Shown here piece by piece: positions 24,494-25,353 of a stretch of DNA of 25,353 nucleotides. Origin of the DNA: Gammaproteobacteria bacterium. GTDB lineage: Bacteria; Pseudomonadota; Gammaproteobacteria; SZUA-229. Every line of letters begins with the position of its first letter. Position 1 is the stretch's first letter. The notes under the pieces are model-generated. The model was not told the origin of the DNA. It saw only the letters and a list, made by a program, of their open reading frames with translations, and did not search any database. The position numbers were made by a program, and so were the translations under genes. Where the stretch lies: the NCBI GenBank assembly GCA_023136715.1, contig JAGLQT010000022.1, positions 1 to 25,353 of the forward strand, written 5' to 3'.

Positions 24494-25353
24494 GTGTCAG
24501 ATTCAGTAGAGCAGTTGTTTGAAGCGTTGCAGCAGGATTATTACAGGGCGTGGTTTCGTTTTCATCCTGAGAGAGCCGTTGAAGTTGGTGTAAATGATCA
24601 CGCTGGTGAGCTACGTAGTTATGCCGATGATGATATCGGTGCCTTGATCGCATTGAATCAGAAACTGGTTTCGGCTCTTGATGAAATGAATGTTGAAGCT
24701 CTGACCGAGGATGCTCAGGTTGATTTCAAAATACTCAGGGCCGCCGCTGAAATTGAGCTGCATGATCTTGAAGAACGTGACTGGCGTTTTCGTAATCCCG
24801 TTGAATATGTGCCAGTGAATGCGATTTATCAATTGTTGATTTACCCGGTCGATGAAGTGCATAAGGCGATTAAACATCGTATGCAGGCAATTCCCGAATA
24901 TTTACGTGGTGCCAGGGTTCAGCTTTCCCAGTATCCCGAGCAGGTAGTGCCGGTATGGTTGAATGCGGCGGTGAGCGAGTGTCGTTCCAGTATTAGTTTT
25001 ATCCGAGACCTGGATCGCCACCCATTAATCACTAAAAAGTTTGAGAATCCCGCCAGATTGCAGTCATTATTTGAAGAGGCAGCGCATGCACTGGAAGATT
25101 TTGCAAAGTTTCTTGAGGTGGAAATTGCACCTAAAGCAGCCGGAGATTTTGCCTGTGGTGAGCATCGTTTTAACCGACTGCTGAATGAAAAGCACTTTAT
25201 GGAAACATCGGCTGATGCGGTACTGGCATTTGGTGAGCAGCTATATAAAAACTGCCAGCAAGCTTTGTTGGATCAAACCAAAGCCATGCAGGGTGATGAA
25301 AATGTTGATGCTTTATTAAAGAGTATTCAGAAACAGCACCCCAAAGCAGAGCA
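24494..25353 (+). CDS. DUF885 family protein (3' partial)
   Basis: An open frame runs from a GTG at 24494 through the right edge (286 complete codons, no stop). AGGG (24482-24485) is 8 bases upstream, and the gene follows yhfA closely. The protein begins MSDSVEQLFEALQQDYYRAW and continues with YYRAWFRFHPERAVEVG, VDFKILRAAAEIELHDLEE, RNPVEYVPVNAIYQLL and a long helical region. This is the usual N-terminal layout of DUF885 proteins, which are predicted metallo-carboxypeptidase-like enzymes. The part that would carry the expected HExxH metal motif lies beyond the window, so activity cannot be judged. Soluble; no signal peptide is visible. Confidence 0.75.
   Translation, partial: MSDSVEQLFEALQQDYYRAWFRFHPERAVEVGVNDHAGELRSYADDDIGALIALNQKLVSALDEMNVEALTEDAQVDFKILRAAAEIELHDLEERDWRFRNPVEYVPVNAIYQLLIYPVDEVHKAIKHRMQAIPEYLRGARVQLSQYPEQVVPVWLNAAVSECRSSISFIRDLDRHPLITKKFENPARLQSLFEEAAHALEDFAKFLEVEIAPKAAGDFACGEHRFNRLLNEKHFMETSADAVLAFGEQLYKNCQQALLDQTKAMQGDENVDALLKSIQKQHPKAE

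Overview
The window is a compact stretch of gammaproteobacterial chromosome of moderate GC content. I see no tRNA, rRNA, CRISPR array, transposon or prophage gene, and no gene-free gap longer than about 170 bases. Gene order points to Gammaproteobacteria. The order rpe-gph-trpE and trpG-trpD-trpC-crp(vfr)-osmC is the arrangement known from pseudomonads, and the crp/yhfA divergent pair also occurs in enterics. The gspAB pair, rluA and dusA fit the same class. I cannot name a genus.

Layout. 1-5166: the 3' part of a very large, probably exported, protein (NHL beta-propeller, FN3-like, TPR array, Ig-like, transglutaminase-like, TPR), then a small secreted TPR protein and a terminator. 5234-8263: rluA converges on a translationally coupled gspA/gspB pair on the minus strand. 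8429-13563: a soluble 1332-residue hybrid histidine kinase (Hpt-REC-REC-PAS3-GAF-HisKA-HATPase-REC) followed by a REC-HD-GYP response regulator, probably a phosphorelay ending in c-di-GMP breakdown. 13634-14596: dusA. 14617-16533 (minus): a DUF3187 outer-membrane-type protein, a small cytochrome c and a CopD-like membrane protein. 16683-18065: rpe and gph. 18112-23214: a trp block of a Trp-rich leader peptide, trpE, an inserted TIGR03790-type secreted protein, trpG, trpD and trpC. 23269-24482: crp/vfr (minus) divergent from a yhfA-type OsmC protein. 24494 to the right edge: a DUF885 protein that runs off the window.

How the parts work together. The trp genes make indole-3-glycerol phosphate from chorismate, and the WRW-stop leader peptide suggests control by ribosome stalling on Trp codons, although no classical attenuator terminator is visible. 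rpe and gph are pentose-phosphate and phosphoglycolate housekeeping genes. The kinase and HD-GYP protein form a local signalling pair. The main points for a second look are the transglutaminase-containing giant protein, the gene lodged between trpE and trpG, the unusual trp leader, and a DUF3187 reading frame whose 5' end overlaps the terminator of the preceding cytochrome gene.
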